Shown here in pieces: positions 11,406-19,680 of a stretch of 20,405 nt of DNA (its first letter is position 1; each line of letters opens with the position of its first letter). Origin of the DNA: Perkinsus olseni. Its lineage: Eukaryota; Perkinsozoa; Perkinsida. Position numbers and translations under genes: made by a program. The notes beneath the pieces were generated by a model. That model ran no database searches and was not told where the DNA came from. It saw nothing but the letters and a program-made list of their open reading frames with translations. The DNA is taken from NCBI GenBank assembly GCA_013115125.1, contig JABANN010000579.1, positions 1 through 20,405 of the forward strand, given 5' to 3'.

Positions 11406-12196
11406 ATGGTTGCTGCTGCTGCTCCTCTCCACTCCCAGCATCTCGCCAGTCTATCTTCGTCCTTTAATAATGGTGAGCCCCCCTCGTGTGAGGGTAAACA
11501 TACGCGTGTCGGCAATAGTAATATAATGAGGACGCGCCATCGTGATACTACCACATCTAGCCCCCTACCAGACCGGTATCATCGTTTGCATCAATCTAAG
11601 TGTGGACCCCGACAACAAGTACAGCGTGCTTTTGAGCTCTATAAGAGGTAAGGTCATACTATTAATCATTATCATCAGGATATTGTTGCTACTCCTTAGG
11701 TCACGAGAGGCATATATAGATTATAAGATACCTCTACCCCGGATAGACGAGGAGAAGTCTACCAGTGCTAGTACTATTCCGGTAACGGCGGCCGGAGGTT
11801 CAAGCCTATCGTGGGTGTCGTTGTGTGATGATGATGACGATGATGATACTATCTATCCTCGACAAGACAGCCGATTGTTCCGAGATCATCATCATCATCA
11901 TGTTGGCAGTGTCGATATTCAACACCCAGTAGAGGGGCAGAGGTAAACGGAAGAGTTCGAAGGAGAGGCTCCGTAAGGTAGTGCTCCATGCCAGGTCTGC
12001 CACATCCCAATCCGAGTGTTACACCGATGCTACTCATGCCACTACTAGTACGCATAAGACTTTCGAATCAGGACGGTACCAGAAACCAGTGGTTATCACC
12101 GTCAATGTTACCCAGAAAGGAGTAGTTGAGTTCATCTCACGTCGTCGCCGTTGCTGCCGACGAGGTCGCCTCTGCCGTTACCGAAATGATAGTTAA
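11406..12196 (+). CDS. Unrecognised protein, three exons (3' part of the orphan locus or a separate gene)
   Basis: Exons 11406-11647, 11700-11942 and 11995-12196 join through two introns of exactly 52 nt. Both introns are phase 2 and both split an Arg codon AG|G. The product includes PDRYHRLHQSKCGPRQQ, SREAYIDYKIPLPRIDEE, an Asp run (coded near 11826-11850), a His run (near 11886-11900) and a basic Cys/Arg tail (SRRRRCCRRGRLCRY) before TAA at 12194-12196. The ATG at 11406 has an upstream in-frame stop (11382) with no AG between, so it is either the true start or lies in an intron whose acceptor is the good CAG at 11436-11438. In the second case this is the 3' part of the preceding locus. I recognise no domain. 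Frame continuity across 687 coding nt makes it likely to be real. Confidence 0.55.
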
Positions 12197-12791
12197 TCAG
12201 CGATATCTACAACAATAGTAATATGATCGCATGATCGAACACTGCTTGGCATTATCCCTTGGATTTCTATCCTCCTTACCACCCCACACTACGAACATCG
12301 TTGCGGCTCTGAAGAGCTCCTCACTAGGCTACACCTACTGCGTAGCTACCTCTCATCACTGCGGTGGGGCGATGCTGCATCCTCTCCGCGTGTAGGTCAT
12401 TGTTACATTATTATCGACAGTTTTGTAGTACTTCTACTATTACTACTACTAGAACAGATTCCCTTCATCCTTCATCATATCTCATCATTCCTGGGTTATT
12501 CTTACCTTATCTACTGCGACTCTTGCTGCTGCTACTGCTGTTGTCCATGGTAATATCCTTGCCTCCTGCTATTGTGAGTGCTCTACCATGCTGCTGCTGC
12601 AGCTGTGTACAACATTATCATATATCAGCTCGTGCACTTGAGTTGTAGTTATCGTCGTATAAGGCATCGGGCCTCCCATACTGTGCCAAAGGTGCAACCT
12701 GACCGCTCGATGAAAACATGCCCTGTCGTGGGTATATTCCTCTACTCTTCTCAGTTTTTCGTGTCAACTGGGCTACAGGCTTGCCGCTGCC
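12197..12791. other. Intergenic region upstream of OST48
   Basis: About 595 bases with CTG-, ACT- and CAT-rich stretches. The longest frame (about 12364-12648) has no ATG at its 5' end and is Leu/Cys-rich because of CTG repeats. I see no supported gene; the OST48 promoter and 5' UTR should be here. Confidence 0.5.
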
Positions 12792-14534
12792 ATGAGGCCT
12801 ACTACCAGTATTGCAACACTACTTGTCATTGCTGCTGCATCATTGGTGTACTCCACCGCCCAAGCCACTGATCAGCAGCAGCAGCAGCCCCGCCTCAAAA
12901 CCCTGGTTATTGTGGATGAAGATCGAGAAGATCAAGATAAGAGGATTTATTCCCAACTTTATGCTGACCTTGAGAGTGAGTCTATACAAACGGGAGAAAA
13001 CGACATGTGCATAATGATTATCATCGTACGTAGATGCTGGTCATGATCTCACTTTTGTCTCTTACAACGATAAGACCCTTCGACTACATGACTACGGCCA
13101 ATGGCTATACGACAACATTATACTCAATGCTAACAAAATCAGTAGTAAGTAAACTCGTGAGTACAACCGTATCATCATCATCATCATCAACAGCAGCATC
13201 GGTCCTATTCTTACGATCGGTATTCATAACTGTATACCTGTTCCTAACCGTATTCAGCCTTCCCTGTTACCGAGGATCGTGGTCGTAAATATAAGTCGGT
13301 TGATGATGAGAAGGTATACAGGGGTTATCACCAGCACTGCTCTTATCGTCATATATTTATTCCAATTATCAGAGAGAGGCCGCAGGGGCTGGTAAACCGC
13401 ATAGAGGCATCTCTATGTTCGACTTGGTCGACTTCGTGGACAAGGGCAATAAGAGTATTGTCATCAACGTTGGAAGAGATACCAATGGCAACGGCCTGAG
13501 AAAGTACCGAATACTTGCACCCTCAGCAACCGTATGCATTCTCCTCCAGGTTAGTGAACGAGTTCGGATTTGATATCTACGAGCAGGACTCTGCCATTGT
13601 CGACCATTTCCATTTCGAGGGGGATGATCATTCCAATGTAAGGCGACCACTTGAAGCACTTCATGCTGCTATATCCAACATCCATCGGCCCATGACCAAT
13701 GGTTTGTACTTGTGACTTATCAGGTATGGACTCGGAACTTCAACGCTCCTCGAGCGACCCATTTCAACCCTACTGCTGCCGGAAAGGATAAGGTCCTCTT
13801 TGGCAGGGGCGTTGGCCATTCCATCGCACCAACTAACGATCGCGCATTCTCGGTAATGGCAGGTGATGGAGATCCTTCAGCAATCACCTACAACCTCAGG
13901 TTATCAAGTCGTCTCGTAGTGCGTACTCAGAGGATGCAAAGGGCCATGTCATGAACAAGGTCGCTGGAGACAACTTGAGTGAGCCTTTCTACTCTAACGT
14001 TCACCAGCTGCATCACCACCTCGAGGGTGACATGCTCACAGCAGTTCTGCGCGTTCAGGCGGTTTGAATTTGGTATCAGCTTTACAAGCTCGTAATGGCG
14101 CTCGTGTACTCCTGGTAGGCTCTAAGGATATGTGTGCTGACAAGATGTACTCAGTTACTGCCGACTTCGGTAAGCCTATGTTCATGATTGTTTTAGATTC
14201 GCCAAGGAGGGGTATGACAATAGGAACGTGTGCAAGTCTATGTACACCTGGGCATTCAATCAGAGGCGTGAGTCACGAGCAAATACTCATGCTACCATCG
14301 TCATCACTGTTCCTTCTAGGCGTCATCCGTGCTGTAAGCATGCGGCATCATAAGGTTGGAGAGACCGAGGCCCCGTACATGTATACCGAGGGGGATGATA
14401 TCAGTAGGCCACACCTTGATCGAATGATGGTACTGATTACGATCCTCAGCCTTCGAGATTCAGCTTGAGGAGTTAACTATGAAGGGGTGGACTCCTTACA
14501 CGGCCAACGATGTAGCTTCCTCGGCGCTCATTAT

Positions 14535-14575
<41 letters not shown>

Positions 14576-15188
14576 CAGTAGCAGTAGCAGTAGCAGCACT
14601 CCTTGTTAGATTCAACTGGAGTACACCATGTTGGACCCACATATTCGTACCTTTTTACTGCCTGTTCCCTCCCAAGAAGGACTGCATAGACTCACCTTCA
14701 AGGCCCCTGATGTCTATGGGATATTCAAGTTCGTCGTAAGTAGTCGGTGATAATAGTGTGCACTCGGGCTCCACTCATGGTATTGGCGCTCATAGTTCAA
14801 GTTGCCGAACGTAGTGCATCTTCGGCTTCAGGTGGACTACAACAGACTTGGTCTCAATCACCTTCACATCGAGGAAGTAGCACCATTAAGGAACTACAAG
14901 CATAACGACTACCCGAGATTCCTCTTCTGTGCCTACCCCTACTATGCATCAGTAGTGCTTCTCGCACAGTAACTTCGATCGCATATGCTTGCCGCTCAGG
15001 TTTTCATCGCCGCGTTTGGCCTCTTCGTGATCGCCTTCTGGATGATGTAAGGTTATCCATATGCATCATAGTTGATGTTATATGATCCTTCGTGCAGTTA
15101 CGATGAAGAGACCTCGTCGATCTCGCCACCGAACCGTACTAAGTCGCCTGTACGGAAGACAGCGGGGGAGACGAAGAAGACGAAATGA
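12792..15188 (+). CDS. DDOST: Oligosaccharyltransferase 48-kDa subunit (OST48/DDOST/WBP1), 15 exons
   Basis: This is the essential non-catalytic OST48/WBP1 subunit of the ER oligosaccharyltransferase, which N-glycosylates nascent proteins. Exons: 12792-12975, 13034-13144, 13258-13313, 13373-13503, 13550-13637, 13724-13852, 13900-13978, 14080-14146, 14197-14267, 14320-14403, 14450-14511, 14610-14735, 14832-14951, 15000-15046 and 15098-15188. All phases agree: 1446 nt, 481 aa (human 456, yeast 430). It has a signal peptide (residues 1 to about 25), a Gln5 run, then LKTLVIVDE, LHDYGQWLYDNI, FGRGVGHS, LQARNGARVLLVGS (human LQARNNARVIFSGS), RHHKVGE, IQLEYTMLDPHIRTFL, PDVYGIFKF, VDYNRLGLNHLH and AYPYYAS. 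One transmembrane helix lies near residues 437-452. A short cytosolic tail ends KKTK, a dilysine ER-retrieval motif as in yeast Wbp1. The junctions at 13144/13258 and 13978/14080 are the least certain. Confidence 0.95.
13171..13188. repeat. (ATC)6 microsatellite in OST48 intron 2
   Basis: Six ATC units followed by a short AGC run inside the longest OST48 intron (113 nt). Confidence 0.9.
14537..14596. repeat. (CAG)12(TAGCAG)4 microsatellite in OST48 intron 11
   Basis: Twelve CAG units run into four TAGCAG units. The tract fills about 60 of the 98 bases of intron 11. Translated, it looks like a poly-Ala coding run, but the OST48 match resumes only at 14610 (IQLEYTML), so it is intronic. Each CAG and TAG is also a potential 3' splice site, so the spliceosome must pass many decoys to reach the TTAG at 14606-14609. 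Confidence 0.92.
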
Positions 15189-16006
15189 TGCAATACGGTG
15201 ATGGACTACTTTTCTTAGTAGCGCTGCCTCCTGTGACGCTGAGTGGGATTGTTCTGTTGTGTTCAAAGTTCGCCACGCGCCATCATCATCGATGATAATG
15301 ATAACAACAACCGGGGACATTCTGATTCGTGAAGCGATAAAGCGGTCCTCAAGGTACGGAACCAACGACAACGTTCTGGATGTACCTCGATCCCATGGTT
15401 ACACAGGCATTATGTGGCACATGTATGCTGACGAGTTAGTCGTCTACCGTACTATACAATCTTGCTCCCTTGGGTCAATGGACCGTGCCTGTACTCCTTA
15501 GGGAGAGAGTTCTACACCTAATGCCTCACAACCCAACTCTTCCATCCTGCACAGGCACAGCAGCGATACAAGATTAACACGAGCACACGTGAATGGTGTT
15601 CTGTGAGTTCTGTTCGTTGAAGCGCATCTCCTGGCCCCTGCTACCGAAGCTCGTGTCACACGAGTCGTGAGTTCGGTTGCATCGACATGCCCGATGTCCT
15701 GGATGTTTGTGGTCTTCATCATCATGACGCCCTGATGTTTACATTCGGTTGATAGCTGGGCAAACGCTCTTCAACGCTGCACATTGAGGCATCGGTCTTT
15801 GGTTGCGTCTTGGCGGCAGGGGTACTCAAGTGGGTCGAGCGTTCGAGCAAGAGCTGCCCCAGGTTACTGGTGAGGTACTTAGAGGTACATTCTTACTGAA
15901 AGCATTGGCGTCGTCGTCTAGGTGGGTGCTCTGACTATCGCTGCTTTCCCACATCCCCGAGCGAGCTAGGTTCGTGGATTTATTGTAATAGATCTAAGGA
16001 GGACTC

Positions 16007-16023
16007 ACTTTCGAATCGAAAGT
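16007..16023. promoter_or_regulatory. 8-bp perfect inverted repeat upstream of the secreted-protein gene
   Basis: ACTTTCGA at 16007-16014 and its exact complement TCGAAAGT at 16016-16023 flank a single A. With almost no loop, this suits a dimeric DNA-binding site better than an RNA hairpin. It lies about 190 bases before the ATG. Function is inferred only from position and symmetry. Confidence 0.4.
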
Positions 16024-16050
16024 TTCGATGCTCCCGATCGTCAATACAAG

Positions 16051-16088
16051 CGGCGTCACGTCACTTGCGGAACGCTACGGTGACGCCG
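16051..16088. promoter_or_regulatory. 9-bp inverted repeat with 20-nt spacer
   Basis: CGGCGTCAC at 16051-16059 is the exact reverse complement of GTGACGCCG at 16080-16088, with 20 bases between. It lies about 120 bases before the secreted-protein ATG. It could form a stem-loop or bind a regulator; CGTCAC/GTGACG resembles half of a CRE/ATF-like site, but that link is speculative. Confidence 0.35.
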
Positions 16089-16168
16089 TTCATCCACGTT
16101 GGGTTTGTTGCGACATGTGATTTGATTGCAGTTATAACAGTGAGGGATTGGGGAAATGCGGTACCGTC

Positions 16169-16178
16169 TTTTTTCTAG
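16169..16178 (+). promoter_or_regulatory. Possible 3' splice (spliced-leader) acceptor upstream of the secreted-protein gene
   Basis: A T-rich tract ending CTAG lies 30 bases before the ATG at 16209. Perkinsids and dinoflagellates add a spliced leader to nuclear mRNAs at such AG sites, so this is a candidate trans-splice acceptor. It depends on the organism being a perkinsid or dinoflagellate. Confidence 0.25.
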
Positions 16179-16208
16179 CTTATTCATCATCGTTTACCGG
16201 TTACCCCA

Positions 16209-16658
16209 ATGAGGCGAATCTGTTCGGCGGTCTTCCTGGTACTTGCCCTGGCGTTCCTCGTTGATGGTGGGCCCAGCCTAGCTGGGAAAGTCTACTGCTA
16301 CATTCCGACGAGCCGTAACATTAGAAAAACGGAGTGGAGACTCTTTCGCCTGTCATTCGAGAACTCTACCCACATGACCTATAAGTTTAATCTGTTCTCG
16401 GCTGGGAAGAACCCTGTTCAGAATCTGATCGTCAGGGAGGGTATCCCTTATACGTACGACAGCGAGACTGGTATTATCGACGCTGACACTAAGGGTACGA
16501 ACTTGGCACACACTCGCCTTTACAGTTGTGTTAAAGCCAAGGATATGCATCGGATGAAGTATGATAAGAAGAAAGATAGAGTGAAGCTTGGAATGAAACT
16601 TCACTTCATTTTCTCTTCGAGACGCCGTCGAACTTTCCGACGATGTGACTTTTTCTAA
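16209..16658 (+). CDS. Small secreted orphan protein, 149 aa, single exon
   Basis: I do not recognise a family. The frame starts with a textbook signal peptide: MRRIC, a hydrophobic core (AVFLVLALAFLV) and a likely cleavage near residues 20-26 (DGGPSLAG). The mature part has alternating hydrophobic/polar segments suggesting beta strands (YKFNLFSAG, GIPYTYDSETG), an N-glycosylation sequon (NST in FENSTHM), three cysteines and a very basic C-terminus (KYDKKKDRVKLGMKL, then RRRR). It seems intronless, unlike its neighbours. Base use is less repeat-rich than the orphan locus at 10352-12196. Secretion through the ER is inferred from the signal peptide. In a parasitic protist such proteins are candidate host-facing or wall proteins, but nothing here shows that. 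A spliced variant at the 3' end cannot be excluded. Confidence 0.7.
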   Translation: MRRICSAVFLVLALAFLVDGGPSLAGKVYCYIPTSRNIRKTEWRLFRLSFENSTHMTYKFNLFSAGKNPVQNLIVREGIPYTYDSETGIIDADTKGTNLAHTRLYSCVKAKDMHRMKYDKKKDRVKLGMKLHFIFSSRRRRTFRRCDFF

Positions 16659-17826
16659 CCATCATTCAGGAACTGATCCTTGTTATTCCGCAGTACCATT
16701 GAACGACGTCGTCGAGTTGAGTGCAGTCATTGCTGCTCATACGCACGAGCCTTACACGACCCGATGGGGCTCCTGGAGAATTCTAGCTATCCGAATGACC
16801 TAACTGAAGCAACTGAGGCACAGCAACAGCACTGCTGTTTTGGAAACTGACATCATGATGACAGGCATGCTGGGATGGTTGAGCTTCAGGGCCACTTCAC
16901 AGTTGTTATGATAGTTTACGACGCTATTGGACACTGCATATTCTACTGAATGGGGACCTAAGGTAGGTAGTATGACGACGGTCGGCTCCTCCTCGACCCT
17001 AGGAATGCAACCGCAATGCTCTTGGAGTCCTACTACAGTACCTCTTAGGCTTCTGAACTGATGGCAGATGGGTAGCTGAAATGACGAGAAGATCGACATA
17101 TAGCGAAGACTGCGAACGATGAAACTATGATGATTCTTATCGCTGATCTGAGTGGGTGTGAAACGCCCAACTTTCGAGGCCAGTAGCCGGGTCTATCAGT
17201 CTCACGGTTCTGTATAACAATGCTCGTTCGAGGGACCATTAAACCTTCCTTAGTCGTATCATGCACTTTGACCGCATCGGATTCCGGGGTTGGCGACACC
17301 CCAGCGACCACCTACAGGGAAGTTCGCCATGAGCAGCAGCAGACCGCCTATCGATCCCACCTCGACTGCAAAACATGTCCCTTTGTTGCCTTCTATCCTG
17401 CTCATGTCAGCGTCCCCCCTGTGTGGATTATGCCCTAGAGCCTGTCCTGGCAGTGTAGTTACTTTGCTCATAGTCGGATGAGCAGTAATGTTCTTCTGGT
17501 CTTCAATTATGTAGCCGTGCTCATCAGGCGTTCTATTTCGGCCATTGATGTCGGTGTTCTCGTTACGGCTCTCACTTGTCGTAAGACCGGAGTGGCACTT
17601 GATAATTTTATTTATTTGAGCAACCGAGACCCTCCTCCCTCTGTTCCCCAACTCTATTGTCTCTCCCCTCATCCCACCGCTAAGCCCGCTAGACCTTCCT
17701 TCGCAGTCTGACTTCGCCTTCATGAGGGATAGTACCGATCTTCGCCTCTCGAGGTTACCCCTTGCGCCGTACAATGGTGGTGCTGCCGCTCCAACACTCG
17801 TGTTCTAAGCATGGAAAGAACAAACA
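16659..17826. other. About 1.2-kb region with no confident gene
   Basis: Frames of moderate length exist on both strands but none can be joined convincingly. On the plus strand, 17707-17808 after a clean pyrimidine-CAG acceptor reads SDFAFMRDSTDLRLS and continues to TAA, and could be a terminal exon. A plus frame at 17220-17438 includes HLDCKTCPF. On the minus strand, three overlapping frames (17774-17259, 17311-17045, 17099-16800) lie end to end, the middle one with a hydrophobic stretch IRIIIVSSFAVFAI. I cannot decide between strands. Confidence 0.35.
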
Positions 17827-19680
17827 TCAGCTCAAGCTGAGAGGCAGCGGCCGTCCTACGCTATGCAATATCTTATTAAGATGATGATGATGATGATGTT
17901 GCATGAGCCGGCATTGTTCTCCCTCTCGTTGAAGACGCTGTTGCTCTAGTTCCGAGCCAGTATCATCCAGGGTGTTCCGCATCGAATCAGCGTTGTGCAG
18001 GGAAAATGAAGCAGGTGGGAGCAGCTGGCTAGTGCCTTCCCACGGAGCCGCAGCTGAGGGGCCTACACACCGTGGTGGCTCTCATCAAACCCGACAAGGC
18101 CTCAGCTCAGTGCTACCCTCGAAGAGATCGAAGATATACGACTTTGCTGCCGAATCAGTCTCCGGAATCTCGAATCGCTTCGTGCAGAAGGGATGCTCTA
18201 AACACTCGAGGACTGATGCTCGTGCAGCCGTATGCTTGATCAACATCCTGAAAGTTACAAGTGTCTGAGTGAAGATGAAAGTACGGTACTTATTCTGCAG
18301 GAGATCATACAGATCTTCATCGACCGACTTGAGACGACTTGGTACTCGTACTTGTGTAACAGTATTAGCTAGCCAGTTAAAGAATGCGATGGTATCTCCA
18401 GTTCTTCTGCAGAGAGACACGTACTTACTCTGAAAGGCAGCAGCAACAGCATAAGCAGAGTTGGTGCTGTAATCTATCGTATCACAGTTACCTCTAAAGC
18501 AGGTCTAGCTAGTATCAAGTCCAATGCTGTTATAGCGATTGACCATACGTCCATCATGCGTGATATACGCAAGACTTCACTGCCATCGACAAGAGCCTGA
18601 TAATACAACAAAGGGATTAGCATAGGACAGTAGCATCGTGTGGTTTCATAGTACTCTAGCGAATTCAGGAGCACAGTACAAGGGTGTGAAAGATACTGTG
18701 TTGTCATCCAGATCTATTGTTGTGGATGCTGGCACCTGAGCAGACTGAGCATATGAGCAATGGAACCCCGGACCCGACGAAGAGGCAGCAAGGCCCATTG
18801 CTTCTTAAGTTACAGCTCCATCGACATCAATGAGCTTCCAATCGTCCCCCACACGCATGATGTTCTCCGGTTTGATGTCGAGATGCACGAGCCCTTTTGC
18901 ATGCAGTATAGCTGTTATTGATATCAATGATCTAACCTGAACATGGGACCAACCATACCGGCCAGTAGAGGAGGAGGAGGTCACGGTAGCCCACCCACCA
19001 CATGATGAACTTCCCACATCCCCATTGGGTCTCTGGCCTTTCGCCTATCGTTCAGATAGTCTTCGAGTGTGTATGATGCTAACTCCAATACAACATAGCA
19101 TTTACCATCGTGAGCAGGTGTTGGCCTCCCATCAGAGTCTTGACTATAGTCGAGTAATTTAACCTAGCATGACATCATAATCCCATCACACACGTCTATA
19201 CATGGCGTGAAGCGTAGGCGGGATGCCTTCCTACAAAAACTTTCCGTGGGTCTAGCTTAGCTTGAGCAAGCAACTCCTTTGCTTGACTAGGGGGTTCTCC
19301 TCGTTCTGTGTACCGGACATCTGCTATTTTGAAGCTCTCTGTTGCCGCCTGGTGTACGTTACCCCTTTGCAAAGGTTCCTGTAGCTGCTTGAGGATTTCT
19401 ATCTGCCATATAAAGGCTCGCGTCAGGTATTGCCTTCGGCCGGCTGATACCTGCTTCTTGAACTTGCCGTATACGCTAGGGGACTTCTCCAGGTATGTTT
19501 TTATCGCTACATCTCTCTTGAGTCGCTTATCGAATGCTTTCCTCACCACTGAGAATGAGCCTTGACCAAGGAAGTCTGTGCCTCTGACCAAATACCTGTG
19601 TAAAACACAGCTCACTGTTGGACGATGTTATACTACTCAGGAGGTTGCCATCATCACACATGACTTGGGGCGGTCATCAT
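17827..19680 (-). CDS. Divergent eukaryotic protein kinase (non-RD, DVDG), about nine exons
   Basis: Exons: 19680-19658, 19595-19202, 19163-19002, 18936-18814, 18735-18655, 18596-18492, 18429-18290, 18247-18117 and 18053-17827, in phase throughout (1386 nt, 461 aa). Motifs in order: glycine loop LGQGSFSVV (residues 17-25), Lys40 in VAIK, alpha-C Glu near 74 (WQIEIL), VKLLDYS and YVVLELASYTLEDYL (hinge region), catalytic loop HLDIKPEN (211-218), KLIDVDG (227-233) in place of DFG, activation-segment end YCAPEFAR (256-258 APE), DVWS (277-280), and AARAS before CLEHPF. The tail has Gln/Glu-rich sequence and His6. Catalytic Lys, Asp and Asn and the metal-binding Asp are present, so it may be active. 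HRD is HLD, and the Gly of DFG is Asp. About 60 residues lie between alpha-C and strand 4. The first exon is the weakest part: an alternative one reading LQSHVRDK (near 19700) also splices in frame to YLVRGTDFLG. The donor at 19001 or 19010 is also open. Confidence 0.8.
17881..17898 (-). repeat. (CAT)6 tract encoding His6 in the kinase tail
   Basis: Six CAT codons on the minus strand within the last kinase exon, after RLMQ. This trinucleotide tract lies in frame in the C-terminal tail beyond the catalytic domain. Confidence 0.8.
18248..18289 (-). other. 42-nt stop-free intron in the kinase gene
   Basis: The kinase consensus (LL-x-KML-x-x-x-x-x-RAS) is restored when 18289-18248 (GTACCG to TTTCAG) is removed, giving LLQNKMLIKHTAARAS. 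The segment has a multiple of three bases and no stop, so an unspliced message would add 14 residues (YRTFIFTQTLVTFR) inside the C-lobe. Confidence 0.7.

Larger units (their letters stand above)
12976..15097 (+). other. 14 introns of OST48, in two size classes
   Basis: Introns 12976-13033, 13145-13257, 13314-13372, 13504-13549, 13638-13723, 13853-13899, 13979-14079, 14147-14196, 14268-14319, 14404-14449, 14512-14609, 14736-14831, 14952-14999 and 15047-15097. Lengths are 58, 113, 59, 46, 86, 47, 101, 50, 52, 46, 98, 96, 48 and 51 nt. Nine are 46-59 nt and five are 86-113 nt, with none between. All are GT-AG by construction; each was chosen to keep the frame and the OST48 match. Confidence 0.8.
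15189..16208. other. About 1-kb region with no confident gene
   Basis: Between the OST48 stop and the secreted-protein gene I see only short frames on both strands. A plus-strand stretch near 15259-15501 (including YGTNDNVLDVPRSHGY) and another in a different frame near 15447-15567 (LAPLGQWTVPVLLRER) have protein-like composition but cannot be joined or matched. The last 200 bases hold two inverted repeats and a pyrimidine tract before the next gene. Confidence 0.4.

Noticed and set aside
14479-14739. Poly-Ala/Val coding frame through the CAG repeat
   Set aside because: OST48 similarity shows that the repeat lies inside an intron between AND and IQLEY.
15048-15050. OST48 ending at this TAA (protein ending FWMM)
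   Set aside because: A 51-nt GT-AG intron starts at 15047 and its removal adds a tail ending KKTK, the dilysine signal expected of this ER protein.
17259-17774. 171-codon minus-strand frame as a single gene
   Set aside because: No recognisable motif or convincing junction, and competing plus-strand frames overlap it. Kept only as part of the unresolved region.
18085-18117. Kinase ending at the TGA at 18087-18085
   Set aside because: A 63-nt GT-AG intron (18116-18054) joins in phase to a 227-nt open frame with a kinase-tail composition and its own stop.
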